Program-made: the position numbers and the translations under genes
The notes under the pieces: model-generated
Seen by the model: only the letters and a program-made list of their open reading frames with translations
What the model was told of the DNA's origin: nothing
Databases searched by the model: none
Part shown: one piece after another, positions 1 through 7,160 of the stretch
Position numbering within the stretch: the stretch's first letter is position 1
Layout of the letters: each line of letters begins with the position of its first letter
Assembly (NCBI GenBank): GCA_902363125.1
Contig: CABIZD010000017.1
Location: 1 to 38,540, forward strand
Length of the DNA: 38,540 nucleotides
DNA from: Coriobacteriaceae bacterium
Lineage (GTDB): Bacteria > Actinomycetota > Coriobacteriia > Coriobacteriales > Coriobacteriaceae
Reading direction: 5' to 3'

Positions 1-16
1 TCGGCCGCCGCCCTGG

Positions 17-514
17 TCAGAGCCCGTCCCGCTCGACCAGGGCGCGCAATTTTTTTAGGTAGGCGACCTCGGCCTCGAGCCTGCGGCAGCGCTCCTCGAG
101 CTCCTGCTCGTGGGTGCGGGCCCGGGGCTTCGACCTCGACCCCCTCGGCCTGCCCTTCGGTCCGGGCCGCAGCGCCTCGGCGCCGCCCTCGCGGTAGAGC
201 CTGCACCAGCGCTCCAGCGGGGACTTCGACCTGATCCCGAACTCGGCCATGGCGTCGGTCTTCGCCATCCCGCCGTCGACCACGGCCGACGCCGCGGCGA
301 CCCTCTGCTCGAATGTGTACCTGGATTGTTTCCCGCCCATGGACAGCAGCGCCTCGCTTCCGAACGCCCGGTATACCCACTGCCATTCTCTCACGGTCTC
401 GCGGGGGACGGACAGGGCCTCGGCCGCCGGCTTGCAGCCGACGCCGGCGTCGAAGAGCTCGACGGCCCGCCTCCTGGACTCCAGGTCGTGCTTCACCCTG
501 AGGTCTATACTCAT
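17..514 (-). CDS. IS3/IS150-type transposase OrfA
   Basis: A 165-residue helix-turn-helix protein that would bind the IS ends. Two HTH-like units are visible: about residues 10-50 (ARRAVELF-type repeat with PRETVREWQW) and about 65-110, followed by a basic linker (GPKGRPRGSRSKPRAR) and a C-terminal leucine-rich coiled coil (about 135-160, ending YLKKLRALVERDGL), the usual OrfA multimerisation region. The start is ATG at 514 with GGGAGG six bases upstream. Near the end the codons CTA AAA AAA form an A_AAA_AAA heptamer; in the -1 frame the reading continues open to the window edge, so an OrfAB fusion is expected. The DDE-containing OrfB is outside the window. Confidence 0.85.
   Translation of the reverse strand: MSIDLRVKHDLESRRRAVELFDAGVGCKPAAEALSVPRETVREWQWVYRAFGSEALLSMGGKQSRYTFEQRVAAASAVVDGGMAKTDAMAEFGIRSKSPLERWCRLYREGGAEALRPGPKGRPRGSRSKPRARTHEQELEERCRRLEAEVAYLKKLRALVERDGL
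50..56 (-). other. Candidate programmed -1 frameshift site (A7)
   Basis: The seven A residues (minus strand) sit in orfA as CTA AAA AAA TTG, matching the X_XXY_YYZ slippery pattern. IS3-family elements commonly make OrfAB by -1 slippage at such runs. The -1 frame has no stop from here to position 1. The downstream stimulatory structure cannot be judged because the element is cut off. Confidence 0.6.
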
Positions 515-520
515 GGAAAA

Positions 521-553
521 CCTCCCATTTCCCGATGTCCAAGAAATGGGAGG
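521..553 (-). repeat. 10-bp inverted repeat covering the orfA ribosome binding site
   Basis: CCTCCCATTT (521-530) and AAATGGGAGG (544-553) are perfect inverted copies separated by 13 bases. On the minus strand the inner copy contains the GGGAGG that serves orfA, so a transcript entering from outside the IS would fold it away. Such shielding is known in IS10 and IS50; here it is inferred from sequence. Confidence 0.6.
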
Positions 554-560
554 CAGTTCA

Positions 561-582
561 CTGTCCCCTTTGTGGTGGTTTA
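561..582. repeat. Half copy of the ACCACCACAAAGG palindrome, truncated at the IS
   Basis: CTGTCCCCTTTGTGGTGG matches the right part of the complete repeat at 3079-3115, but the expected left arm is replaced by IS sequence ending at 560. This is the insertion junction. It also lies just 3' of degV, the position other copies take relative to minus-strand genes. Confidence 0.8.
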
Positions 583-593
583 TGGCAGGTCGG

Positions 594-1448
594 TTAGTTG
601 GCGGGCTGGAAGAAGGCTACGGCTACGGCGCCGGGGCCCACGTGGGTGCCGATGGTGGCGCCAATGGTGTGGATGGACAGCTCGCCCTCGGTGTGACCGG
701 CCCACAGTGCCGCGCTGTCCTCGATATATTTCTTGAGCACGGCGTCCGAAAGGCCTGTATAGCCCAGCGCCAGCGGCATGGAAAAGTCGACGCCGCCCGC
801 CTTTTCTACCTTCTGGTTGAGCAGGTTACGACCGTTCTTGGAACCGCGCGCCTTGCCCAGCTGCACGATCAGGCCGTCCTCGGCGGCCACAACGGGCTTT
901 ACGTTGAGCAACGTGCCCACAGCGCCGGCCGCAGCAGACAGGCGACCGCCGCGCACCAAGTACTCCAGCGTCTCAAGCAGACCGATAACCACCACGCGGT
1001 CACGGACTGCCTCGACGGCCGCCGCGATCTGGGCCGCACTACGGCCCTCGTCCACCAAGCGCAACGCATACTCGACCAGGACACGCTCGCCCAGGGTGAC
1101 GTTATTGCTGTCCACCACGAACACGTCGCCGCCCGGCGCCTCGGCAAGTGCGGTACGGGCACTCTGATTGGTGCCCGAAAGCTTGGCGCCCACGGTAATA
1201 ATCACTGCCTCGTCGCCGGCCTCACGTGCCTCGGCAATCGCCTGCGAAAACGCGTACGGGTTGACCTGGCCGGTCTTGGGCAGCTCATCGCGCTCCACGA
1301 GCATCTCGTAAAAGCGCTGATGATCGATGTCGACGCCATCCATATACACATCGGTGCCAAAGGTGACGGACAGCGGCAAAACACGCAGAGCGGGGTGCTC
1401 CGCCGGCGACATATCGCTTGCGGAATCGGTAATAATACGAATGGACAT
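594..1448 (-). CDS. DegV family fatty-acid-binding protein (FakB-like)
   Basis: 284 residues. DegV proteins bind a fatty acid and, as FakB, present it to the FakA kinase to make acyl-phosphate for phospholipid synthesis; no fakA is in this window. Visible family features are N-terminal IITDSASD (about 5-12), the LSGTNQSA loop, and GRLSAAAGAVGTLLNVKP in the second domain. The start is ATG at 1448 with AGAAAGGA upstream; an in-frame upstream ATG at 1553 has no such site and would add residues outside the family. It lies 119 bp downstream of a MarR regulator on the same strand. A second DegV is at 34969. Fatty acid specificity cannot be read from the sequence. Confidence 0.88.
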   Translation of the reverse strand: MSIRIITDSASDMSPAEHPALRVLPLSVTFGTDVYMDGVDIDHQRFYEMLVERDELPKTGQVNPYAFSQAIAEAREAGDEAVIITVGAKLSGTNQSARTALAEAPGGDVFVVDSNNVTLGERVLVEYALRLVDEGRSAAQIAAAVEAVRDRVVVIGLLETLEYLVRGGRLSAAAGAVGTLLNVKPVVAAEDGLIVQLGKARGSKNGRNLLNQKVEKAGGVDFSMPLALGYTGLSDAVLKKYIEDSAALWAGHTEGELSIHTIGATIGTHVGPGAVAVAFFQPAN

Positions 1449-1567
1449 AACAAATCCTTTCTTGCGCGGAGCTCGCGCGGGGAATTTTGACAGCAATGCC
1501 CCGGCACGGTATACGCGCTCAAACGGGACTATGCAGTTGTTAATGGGAAGCAAATGCCTTGGCGGCC

Positions 1568-2017
1568 TTAGATCTCGCGCAGGGTGTCGAGAATCGTACG
1601 CAGCGATGCATACATCTGCTCGCGCTGCTCCACACCCATAGCCTTACCGGTGGTATCGAGCACCTCGCGAATGATGCGGTCCGCCTCGCTCATGCTCTCG
1701 CCGCCCAGAGCGGTCAGGCGAACCGGAGCACGATACTTAACGGCGGCATCGCCCGAATCATCGACTTCGACGTAGCCGCCCTCCTCCAGATGCGCGAGCG
1801 TACGCGAGACGGCGGCGCGGGTCACGCCTGCCATGCGAGCCAGGTCGGCACCAGTCAGGCCGTCCTTGCTGCGCTCAAGATAGTACAGGCACATAACGTC
1901 GGAGCCCTTGAGGCCCAGCCTTGCGCCCTCAGACGTCTTAATGCGCTGGATCTCCTTGTAGAGACCGCTGATCAGTCCGACAAAGTCCTCGAAACGTGTC
2001 TCGTCGCTCTGCTGCAT
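1568..2017 (-). CDS. MarR family transcriptional regulator
   Basis: 149 residues, the normal size of a MarR winged-helix dimer. The DNA-binding region is clear: LTGADLARMAGVTRAAVSRTLAHLEEGGYVEVDD (about 74-107) contains helices 3 and 4 and leads into the wing, flanked by helical dimerisation segments at both ends. The start is ATG at 2017 with AAAGGCGG upstream. The next gene on the strand is a DegV/FakB-like protein. In streptococci the MarR-type FabT represses fatty acid synthesis in response to acyl-ACP, so a lipid-related role is plausible, but this is inference from the neighbour only. No obvious operator palindrome was found directly upstream. Confidence 0.85.
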   Translation of the reverse strand: MQQSDETRFEDFVGLISGLYKEIQRIKTSEGARLGLKGSDVMCLYYLERSKDGLTGADLARMAGVTRAAVSRTLAHLEEGGYVEVDDSGDAAVKYRAPVRLTALGGESMSEADRIIREVLDTTGKAMGVEQREQMYASLRTILDTLREI

Positions 2018-2122
2018 GGGAGACGACCGCCTTTCGCTTGCATAATGCTAACGGGTAAACATCTTAGTCGCATAAGGCGACACCCGTACCCAAATACCCC
2101 ATTTGTTAACCCATCAACATAA

Positions 2123-2161
2123 AAACCACCACAAAGGGGACAGGCACCTTTGTGGTGGTTT
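2123..2161. repeat. Palindromic repeat, family A, complete copy
   Basis: Arms ACCACCACAAAGG and CCTTTGTGGTGGT, extended here by AA/TT, enclose the asymmetric centre GGACAGGCA. It lies between the marR start and the end of the B3/B4 gene. Other copies are at 561 (half), 3079, 15899 and 28561. Confidence 0.85.
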
Positions 2162-2187
2162 GGGGCATCAATAGGTTCTAGGCGCCG

Positions 2188-2907
2188 CTACAGCTCCACG
2201 CAAGGATTGTCGCGGGTCACAAGCGTCTTAATGACAACCGTCGCTCCCAGATAGCGCTCAAGCAGCTCGGCTAAGCGATCGATCGCAGCCTGGCAATCCC
2301 CCATCCGCTCGGGCTCCACGCACTCAATCGCCAGGAACGCATCGGCCGAATCATCGGACAGCGCCGTGCGAACGCCGTCGCGCCAGTTCCAGCAGCGGCA
2401 CACAGCGCCCGCATCGTCGATGTAGGCGAGCTCGCCGGGCAGCGTCGGATCGTCCGCCTCCTCGCCAAGCGGCAAGAACGCATCGCCACCGTCGGTCACC
2501 TTCAGGCGAAGGTCCCCCTCGATCGCATGCAGATCCTCGCCTCCCACGGGCAGCGCGTAGGTCAGCGACACCGTGTTGTAAATATCCACCGCGGGCGTAA
2601 TGTGGCCCACCGGCTTGCCTTTGAGCACGCGTTTGAGCAAGTTCTCGATCGAGCAGCGCGCGCCTTTCTTGGTCTTGAACAGACGATAGGCCTCGCGCCA
2701 TGCCTTGACCGGTGCGTTCTCGCTGATAGTGTCGCTGGTCAGATGACGCTCCGCATCGATATTGGCGCGGTCGAGCAACGCCGCAATCGCATCCACGTCC
2801 TCTTGAGGAATCTGAGCCGTGGGCTTCATGCCCTCCACGACCACAACACCGACCGCTGCCTGCGGAAACAGCTCCCAGAATGAATCCTCGGCAATAAAGC
2901 TCTTCAT
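2188..2907 (-). CDS. B3/B4 tRNA-binding domain protein
   Basis: 239 residues, matching in length and pattern the stand-alone proteins that carry the B3/B4 domain of the phenylalanyl-tRNA synthetase beta subunit (COG3382 type). Supporting segments are WREAYRLFKTKKGARCSIENLLKR in the first half and the IYNTVSLTYALPVGGEDL stretch, which resembles the editing-domain fold. The synthetase domain hydrolyses mischarged Tyr-tRNA; whether free-standing members edit tRNA is not established. The start is taken at the second ATG (2907), which has AGGGAG at proper spacing; the ATG at 2922 overlaps that site. It is flanked on both sides by family A palindromes, suggesting its own transcript. Confidence 0.75.
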   Translation of the reverse strand: MKSFIAEDSFWELFPQAAVGVVVVEGMKPTAQIPQEDVDAIAALLDRANIDAERHLTSDTISENAPVKAWREAYRLFKTKKGARCSIENLLKRVLKGKPVGHITPAVDIYNTVSLTYALPVGGEDLHAIEGDLRLKVTDGGDAFLPLGEEADDPTLPGELAYIDDAGAVCRCWNWRDGVRTALSDDSADAFLAIECVEPERMGDCQAAIDRLAELLERYLGATVVIKTLVTRDNPCVEL

Positions 2908-2939
2908 ACGCTCTCCCTTCATTGTGCGCGCCCGAGTGA

Positions 2940-2962
2940 GGGCGCCTAAACAAAAAGCGCCC
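2940..2962. repeat. Small inverted repeat GGGCGC/GCGCCC
   Basis: GGGCGC (2940-2945) and GCGCCC (2957-2962) face each other across an A-rich loop, about 30 bp upstream of the B3/B4 gene. On the minus strand the loop is T-rich, but there is no clean T tail, so it may be a leader hairpin rather than a terminator. Confidence 0.3.
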
Positions 2963-3078
2963 TTACAACGGCCACCTTCAAAGTCCTACGGTGCCGTCAC
3001 AAGAACGCTTGCGCTGTCCCCATCCGGAGAAGGGGACGATATGTCAGGCGTATTGTAACCCGAGTCATCCACGCGAGC

Positions 3079-3115
3079 AAAACCACCACAAAGGTGCCTG
3101 TCCCCTTTGTGGTGG
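3079..3115. repeat. Palindromic repeat, family A, complete copy
   Basis: Same palindrome in the opposite orientation, with centre TGCCTGTCC. It lies about 20 bp past the pckA stop on the minus strand, so it could form a 3' hairpin on the pckA transcript. It shows what the IS-interrupted copy at 561 would have looked like. Confidence 0.85.
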
Positions 3116-3134
3116 ATATGGACTCACGGCGAAG

Positions 3135-4805
3135 CTAGTGGCGGAGTCCCAGCAGGCCGCGGCCGCGATGACGGGCGTCGGCGTGTACTTGAGCGTGCGG
3201 ACCGGCGGCTTTGACGGACTCGGGCAGGTGCGAGTACTTCTTCTCGAAGTTCTCCTCGAACATCACCGCCAGGTTGTGCGCGGCCTCGTCATAGCGCGCG
3301 GTGCTCTGCCAGTATTGGCGCGGCACCAGGATGCCATCGGGCACGCCGTGGCACGTCGTGGGAATGTCGACGTTAAAGATGTCGTCGTGCACGAACTCGC
3401 TGTCCTCGATGGTGCCGTCGAGGGCGCGCGCGACCAGCGAGCGCGTGTAGGCCAGCTCGATGCGATGGCCCACGCCGTAGCCGCCGCCAATCCAGCCGGT
3501 GTTGACCAGGTACACGCGCGTGCGGCCGTCGGCAATGCGCTCGCCAAGCATCTTGGCGTAAACCATGGGGTCGAGCGGCATAAACGGCTCGCCGAACAGC
3601 GAAGAGAACGTGGGCGTGGGCTCGGTGACGCCGACCTCGGTGCCGGGAATCTTAGCCGTAAAGCCCGTCACAAAGTGGTACATGGCGGCATCGGCCGTCA
3701 GGCGTGAGATGGGCGGCAGCACGCCAAAAGCGTCGCAAGTCAGGAACAGCACGACACTCGGAGTGGTGCCCATGCCCTTAGTCCACGCGTTAGGAATGTG
3801 CTCCACGGGATAGGCCACGCGCGTGTTGTGCGTGATCGAGATGTCGTCATAGTTGGGCTTGCGGTTCTCGTCGAGCACCACGTTTTCGCAAATGGCGCCA
3901 AAACGGACGGCGTTGAAGATCTCGGGCTCGTGGAAGGCGTCCAGGCCCTCGCATTTTGCGTAGCAGCCACCCTCAATGTTGAAGATACCCATGTCGGACC
4001 AACCGTGCTCGTCGTCGCCGATCAGCAGGCGCATGGGATTGGCCGAAAGCGTGGTCTTGCCGGTGCCGGACAGGCCAAAGAACACGGCGGTCTCGTGCGT
4101 GACGGGATCCATGCTGGCCGAGCAGTGCATGGGCAGCACGTCGTCCTCGACGGGCAGCAGGTAATTCATAACGCTGAAGATGGACTTTTTGATCTCGCCG
4201 GAGTAGCCGGTACCCGCGACCAAAATCACGCGCTCCTGGAAGTTGATGACCACGGCGGCGCTGGAGTTGAGGCCCTTGATGGCAGGGTCGCATTGGTAGC
4301 CCGGCGCGGCGAGCACGCAGAAGTCCGGCTCGCCGGTGCGCGCGATTTCGCGGGCGAGCGGGCGGGCGAGCATCTGCTTAATGAAGAGCGCCTGGCTGGC
4401 ACGCTCGCAGGCGACGAGCAGGCGGCGCGTGTGGTTGCGGTCGGCGCCGGCCATGCCGCGGGTGACGAACACATCGCGCTCGTTGAGATAGTCGACGATG
4501 CCGGCTTTGATGACCTCGTAGCTTTCGACGGACAGCGGGCGGTTGACGGCGCCCCAGGCAATCTTGTCGTGGACATCGGGGGTGTCAACGATAAAGCGGT
4601 CGTTGGGCGAACGTCCGGTACGCTCCCCCGTCTCGATCACCAGCGCGCCGTTGGATGCCATGCGGCCTTCGTTGCGGCGGATGGCATGCTCGACGAGCTC
4701 GGCTGCCGGCAGGTCAACCAGCAGGCGGGGCTGGTTCTCAGCGGGGTCTTCGACCAGCGTAATGCCAAAATTGGACAGAACTTCTGCAGGGGTAACACCA
4801 GGCAT
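3135..4805 (-). CDS. pckA: Phosphoenolpyruvate carboxykinase (ATP)
   Basis: Interconverts oxaloacetate plus ATP with PEP, CO2 and ADP in the cytoplasm; in anaerobes it often runs toward oxaloacetate. 556 residues, slightly longer than the usual 530-540. Visible motifs are ERTGRSPNDRF (about 61-71, substrate binding), the phosphate-binding loop GLSGTGKTTLS (about 244-254), the kinase-2 region GDDEHGWSD (about 263-271), NIEGGCYAKC, and NTGWIGGGYGVGHR in the C-terminal domain. The start is ATG at 4805 with AAAGGAGG upstream; a longer in-frame reading from 4919 lacks a ribosome binding site. No terminator with a T run was seen, but a family A palindrome follows. The C-terminal tail (HADARHRGRGLLGLRH) is of unclear relevance. 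Confidence 0.95.
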   Translation of the reverse strand: MPGVTPAEVLSNFGITLVEDPAENQPRLLVDLPAAELVEHAIRRNEGRMASNGALVIETGERTGRSPNDRFIVDTPDVHDKIAWGAVNRPLSVESYEVIKAGIVDYLNERDVFVTRGMAGADRNHTRRLLVACERASQALFIKQMLARPLAREIARTGEPDFCVLAAPGYQCDPAIKGLNSSAAVVINFQERVILVAGTGYSGEIKKSIFSVMNYLLPVEDDVLPMHCSASMDPVTHETAVFFGLSGTGKTTLSANPMRLLIGDDEHGWSDMGIFNIEGGCYAKCEGLDAFHEPEIFNAVRFGAICENVVLDENRKPNYDDISITHNTRVAYPVEHIPNAWTKGMGTTPSVVLFLTCDAFGVLPPISRLTADAAMYHFVTGFTAKIPGTEVGVTEPTPTFSSLFGEPFMPLDPMVYAKMLGERIADGRTRVYLVNTGWIGGGYGVGHRIELAYTRSLVARALDGTIEDSEFVHDDIFNVDIPTTCHGVPDGILVPRQYWQSTARYDEAAHNLAVMFEENFEKKYSHLPESVKAAGPHAQVHADARHRGRGLLGLRH

Positions 4806-4946
4806 GGGGCCTCCTTTAAAAACGCGGCACGTGGACGCGGCGCGCACTTTACTCACGTAAAGCCCGTTGTACCCGATATGCAAAAACGTTTTTGCGGCAA
4901 GGGCGGCAAGCCCGCCCAACGGTCAAAAATCGCAGGCAAGCGGCCC

Positions 4947-5083
4947 AGTCATTGGAGACGTTCTTAAACGACTAGTCATTGGGGACACTCTTGAACAGGC
5001 AACATTCAAGGAGCGTCCCCGGATGCCGGCACTTAGGGACGTTCCCAAAGTGCCGGCACATAAGGAACGTCCCTAAGTGCCGA
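4947..5083. repeat. Composite palindromic repeat, family C
   Basis: Within the 379 bp between pckA and the flippase start. Two tandem units of the form AGTCATTGGRGAC-N-TCTTRAAC (4947-4995) are followed by a CAAGGAGCGTCCCC segment, a 35-bp palindrome at 5024-5058 (arms TGCCGGCACTT/AAGTGCCGGCA) and a half unit ATAAGGAACGTCCCTAAGTG. The same order of parts recurs at 38238-38392, and a 33-bp piece (5051-5083) recurs at 25824-25856 with two mismatches. The remaining gap holds only the promoter region at 5109-5156. Confidence 0.75.
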
Positions 5084-5108
5084 CTACTGAATGGCGCCGC
5101 CGAAATTA

Positions 5109-5156
5109 TTGAACAACCTGTTCAAAAACACGAATGGATACCACCGCGACTATACT
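5109..5156 (+). promoter_or_regulatory. Promoter and palindromic operator of the flippase gene
   Basis: TTGAACAACCTGTTCAA (5109-5125) is a perfect 7-bp inverted repeat with a 3-base spacer, typical of a dimeric repressor site. A TATACT -10 element lies at 5151-5156 with no good -35 box. Transcription from about 5163 would start after the ATG at 5134, which argues for the TTG at 5185 as the real start. Confidence 0.45.
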
Positions 5157-5184
5157 AGAGCGCAGCAATAGAAAGGACCCCGCT

Positions 5185-6765
5185 TTGAGCATCACGCCCC
5201 TCGATAGCATTCGCCGCGCCATCGCCCGCCGCAACGGCACCTCCAACCCCGCTGCATCGAAGAACGGCGCCGCGAAGGCCCAGGGCGGCCGCATCGAGAA
5301 CGGCCTCTTCCCTGCCTCGCACACTGCCGAGGAACTCGCACGCATCCAAGAGCTGAGTCAGCGCAACGCCGGCGGGCCCGATAGCAGCCAAGCCACACGT
5401 CGCCGGCGCGAACGCGATCGGGAGCCCGGCCCCGTCCGCCGCATGGTCAACGCTTGGTGGAACCGTCTGCTCGGCGCCGTCTACGGCGGCGGGTTCTCCA
5501 TGCAGGAAGCGGAATACGAGGAGCACGCCACCCGCCGCGATTACCTTTGGAACGCTCTCGGCACCGCCGTGTGGGGCTTGGCGTTTCCGCTGCTCACCAT
5601 CGTGTCCACACAGCTCGTGGGCGCCGAAGAAGCCGGCAAGTTCTCCATCGCCTTTGTCACCGGCACGCTCATCATGATCGCGTGCAACTACGGCGTGCGC
5701 AATTTCCAGGTCTCGGACATCGACGAAAAGACGTCCTTCGCCTCCTACCAGCTCAATCGTTGGATCTGCGGAGCGCTCGCCCTAGGCTGCGGCCTCATGT
5801 ATAGCAGCGCCCGCGGCTATGACGCGCAGATGGCGACGATCGGCCTGGGCGTCTACCTGTATAAGGTCATCGACGGCGTCGCCGACGTGTACGAAGGCCG
5901 CCTGCAGCAGGCCGACAAACTCTACTTGGCTGGAATGAGCCAAACGCTACGCTCCGTCGGCGTCATCGCGGTCTTCAGCGTGGCGCTGTTCCTCACGCGC
6001 AGCATGCCCATCGCGGCCATGGACATGGGTGTCACCGCGATCGCCTCGCTCGTGCTGGTCACCGCGCCGCTCGCCCTGCTCGAGACCGAAAAATCGCGCC
6101 GCGTGAGCCTGCGCGAGGTCGGCCACCTGTTTGTCCAGTGCGCCCCGCTCTTTGGTGCACTGTTCCTGTTCAACCTTATCGAGAGCATGCCCAAGTTTGT
6201 GATGGAAGGCACGCTGGCATACAAATATCAGCTGTACTTTAATGCCCTGTTCTTTCCTGCGCAGGCTATTTTGCTGAGCATTGGATTTATCTATAAACCG
6301 CAGCTCCTGCGCTTGTCGAACATTTGGGCTAATCCTCGCAAGCGTCGTCGCTTTGACCTGATTATTGTTGCCGTTATGGCGCTGATCGTGGTCATCACCG
6401 GCATGTGCGCCGCATTTATGGCAGGTCCCGGTATTCCCCTCATGAGCTTTATGTACGGCCTCAGCTTTGAGCGCTACCGTACGCTGGCGCTGCTGATGGT
6501 CGTCGCCGGCGGCGTCACCGCGGCCATCGACTTTATCTACGCCATCATCACGGTGCTACGCCACGCTAGAGACGTCACCAAGATCTACCTGATCTGCTTC
6601 GCCGTAAGCGTGGTGCTGCCGGTGATCCTGATTAAGCTGCTGGGTCTGATGGGCGCTGTAGTGAGCTACCTAGCCATCATGGCCCTACTCCTGGTGCTGC
6701 TGATAATCGAGTACCGCCGCATCCGCCAACGCATCGAACGCGACCGCAACCCATACGGCGCCTAA
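5185..6765 (+). CDS. Multi-pass membrane protein, polysaccharide flippase-like
   Basis: 526 residues from a TTG start at 5185, preceded by GAAAGGA; an upstream ATG at 5134 would precede the likely transcription start. The first 110 residues are hydrophilic, Ala/Arg-rich and probably disordered in the cytoplasm. From YLWNALGTAVWGLAFPLLTIV onward come about 12 hydrophobic segments with short loops, the architecture of Wzx/MATE-type (MOP superfamily) exporters that move lipid-linked glycans across the membrane. The family call rests on topology and overall pattern, as no catalytic motif exists. The protein ends in a basic tail (RRIRQRIERDRNPYGA). No glycosyltransferases are adjacent, so the substrate is unknown. 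Confidence 0.65.
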   Translation: MSITPLDSIRRAIARRNGTSNPAASKNGAAKAQGGRIENGLFPASHTAEELARIQELSQRNAGGPDSSQATRRRRERDREPGPVRRMVNAWWNRLLGAVYGGGFSMQEAEYEEHATRRDYLWNALGTAVWGLAFPLLTIVSTQLVGAEEAGKFSIAFVTGTLIMIACNYGVRNFQVSDIDEKTSFASYQLNRWICGALALGCGLMYSSARGYDAQMATIGLGVYLYKVIDGVADVYEGRLQQADKLYLAGMSQTLRSVGVIAVFSVALFLTRSMPIAAMDMGVTAIASLVLVTAPLALLETEKSRRVSLREVGHLFVQCAPLFGALFLFNLIESMPKFVMEGTLAYKYQLYFNALFFPAQAILLSIGFIYKPQLLRLSNIWANPRKRRRFDLIIVAVMALIVVITGMCAAFMAGPGIPLMSFMYGLSFERYRTLALLMVVAGGVTAAIDFIYAIITVLRHARDVTKIYLICFAVSVVLPVILIKLLGLMGAVVSYLAIMALLLVLLIIEYRRIRQRIERDRNPYGA

Positions 6766-6844
6766 TTAGCTGCCCGGTCACCGGAATTTGCGATGGAATC
6801 ACCCCGTCTGGGGTCTCGTTGCGGACAATATTCATCACGCAAAA

Positions 6845-6966
6845 CTAAGTGAGTAGACTTTTACCGAATCCCCGACCACACCAACAGAGCACAAGTCTGT
6901 GACCTGCGGTTTTATTGAGGCAAATATGTTGGGTGCTCGGCATTTCCAAAAAAGTCTACTCACTTA
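6845..6966. repeat. 122-bp element with perfect 18-bp terminal inverted repeats
   Basis: CTAAGTGAGTAGACTTTT (6845-6862) is exactly complementary to 6949-6966. The inverted relation continues imperfectly inward (CCGACCACACCAACAG against TTGGGTGCTCGG), so the whole can fold as one long hairpin. It has no coding capacity. It sits in a 395-bp gap (6766-7160) whose other contents are a small ACCCC/GGGGT hairpin at 6801-6814, the terminator at 6988-7026 and a family D fragment at 7120-7141. Confidence 0.75.
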
Positions 6967-6987
6967 GCAAGCGGGCAGCCAAAAAAG

Positions 6988-7026
6988 AACCGCCGCGACG
7001 TCGTTTGACTCCGTTGCGACGGTTTT
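6988..7026. terminator. Bidirectional rho-independent terminator
   Basis: AACCGCCGCGACG (6988-7000) pairs with CGTTGCGACGGTT (7012-7024) with three mismatches and is followed by a T run; on the other strand it is followed by TTTTTT (from 6981-6986). It would end both the flippase transcript and the phosphatase transcript. Confidence 0.7.
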
Positions 7027-7119
7027 TCGAGCATTTTCGCGCTGTCGAGGACGCAGACGCTCCTCATTTCTAGCGCTTACCGAGCAAGAAGGCGCTACTC
7101 TCCGAAAGTAGTCAAAAAA

Positions 7120-7141
7120 GCCCCGTCCCAAATTAGCTACG
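7120..7141. repeat. Family D repeat fragment (GCCCCGTCCC)
   Basis: GCCCCGTCCCAAATTAGCTA recurs with two differences at the right end of the large hairpin at 35926-35995. It lies directly 3' of the phosphatase gene, as the other copy lies 3' of the LOG gene. Confidence 0.5.
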
Positions 7142-7160
7142 GTAGATCGGCGGAACAAGG

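Larger units (their letters stand above)
1..560 (-). mobile_element. IS3-family (IS150-like) insertion sequence, one end only
   Basis: The orfA end of an insertion sequence; the rest lies beyond the left edge. Its terminus is placed at 560 because the element reads 5'-TGAACTGCCTCCC inward from there, the TG-starting end expected of IS3 elements, and because the bases from 561 on are an intact half of a chromosomal palindrome. It carries orfA, an A7 slippery run, and a hairpin between the terminus and the orfA ribosome binding site. The exact terminus and any target duplication cannot be confirmed without the other end. Confidence 0.8.

Noticed and set aside
249..1490. A 413-codon plus-strand frame crossing the IS end and degV
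   Set aside because: It runs through the IS junction and the repeat without respect to either, and matches no family.
2991..3707. Plus-strand frame containing NHHKGACPLCGG, suggestive of a zinc ribbon
   Set aside because: The motif is produced by the family A palindrome and the rest is antisense to pckA.
4867..5076. Short plus-strand frame ending in repeated VPAHKERP-like peptide
   Set aside because: Encoded by the composite repeat, with no ribosome binding site.
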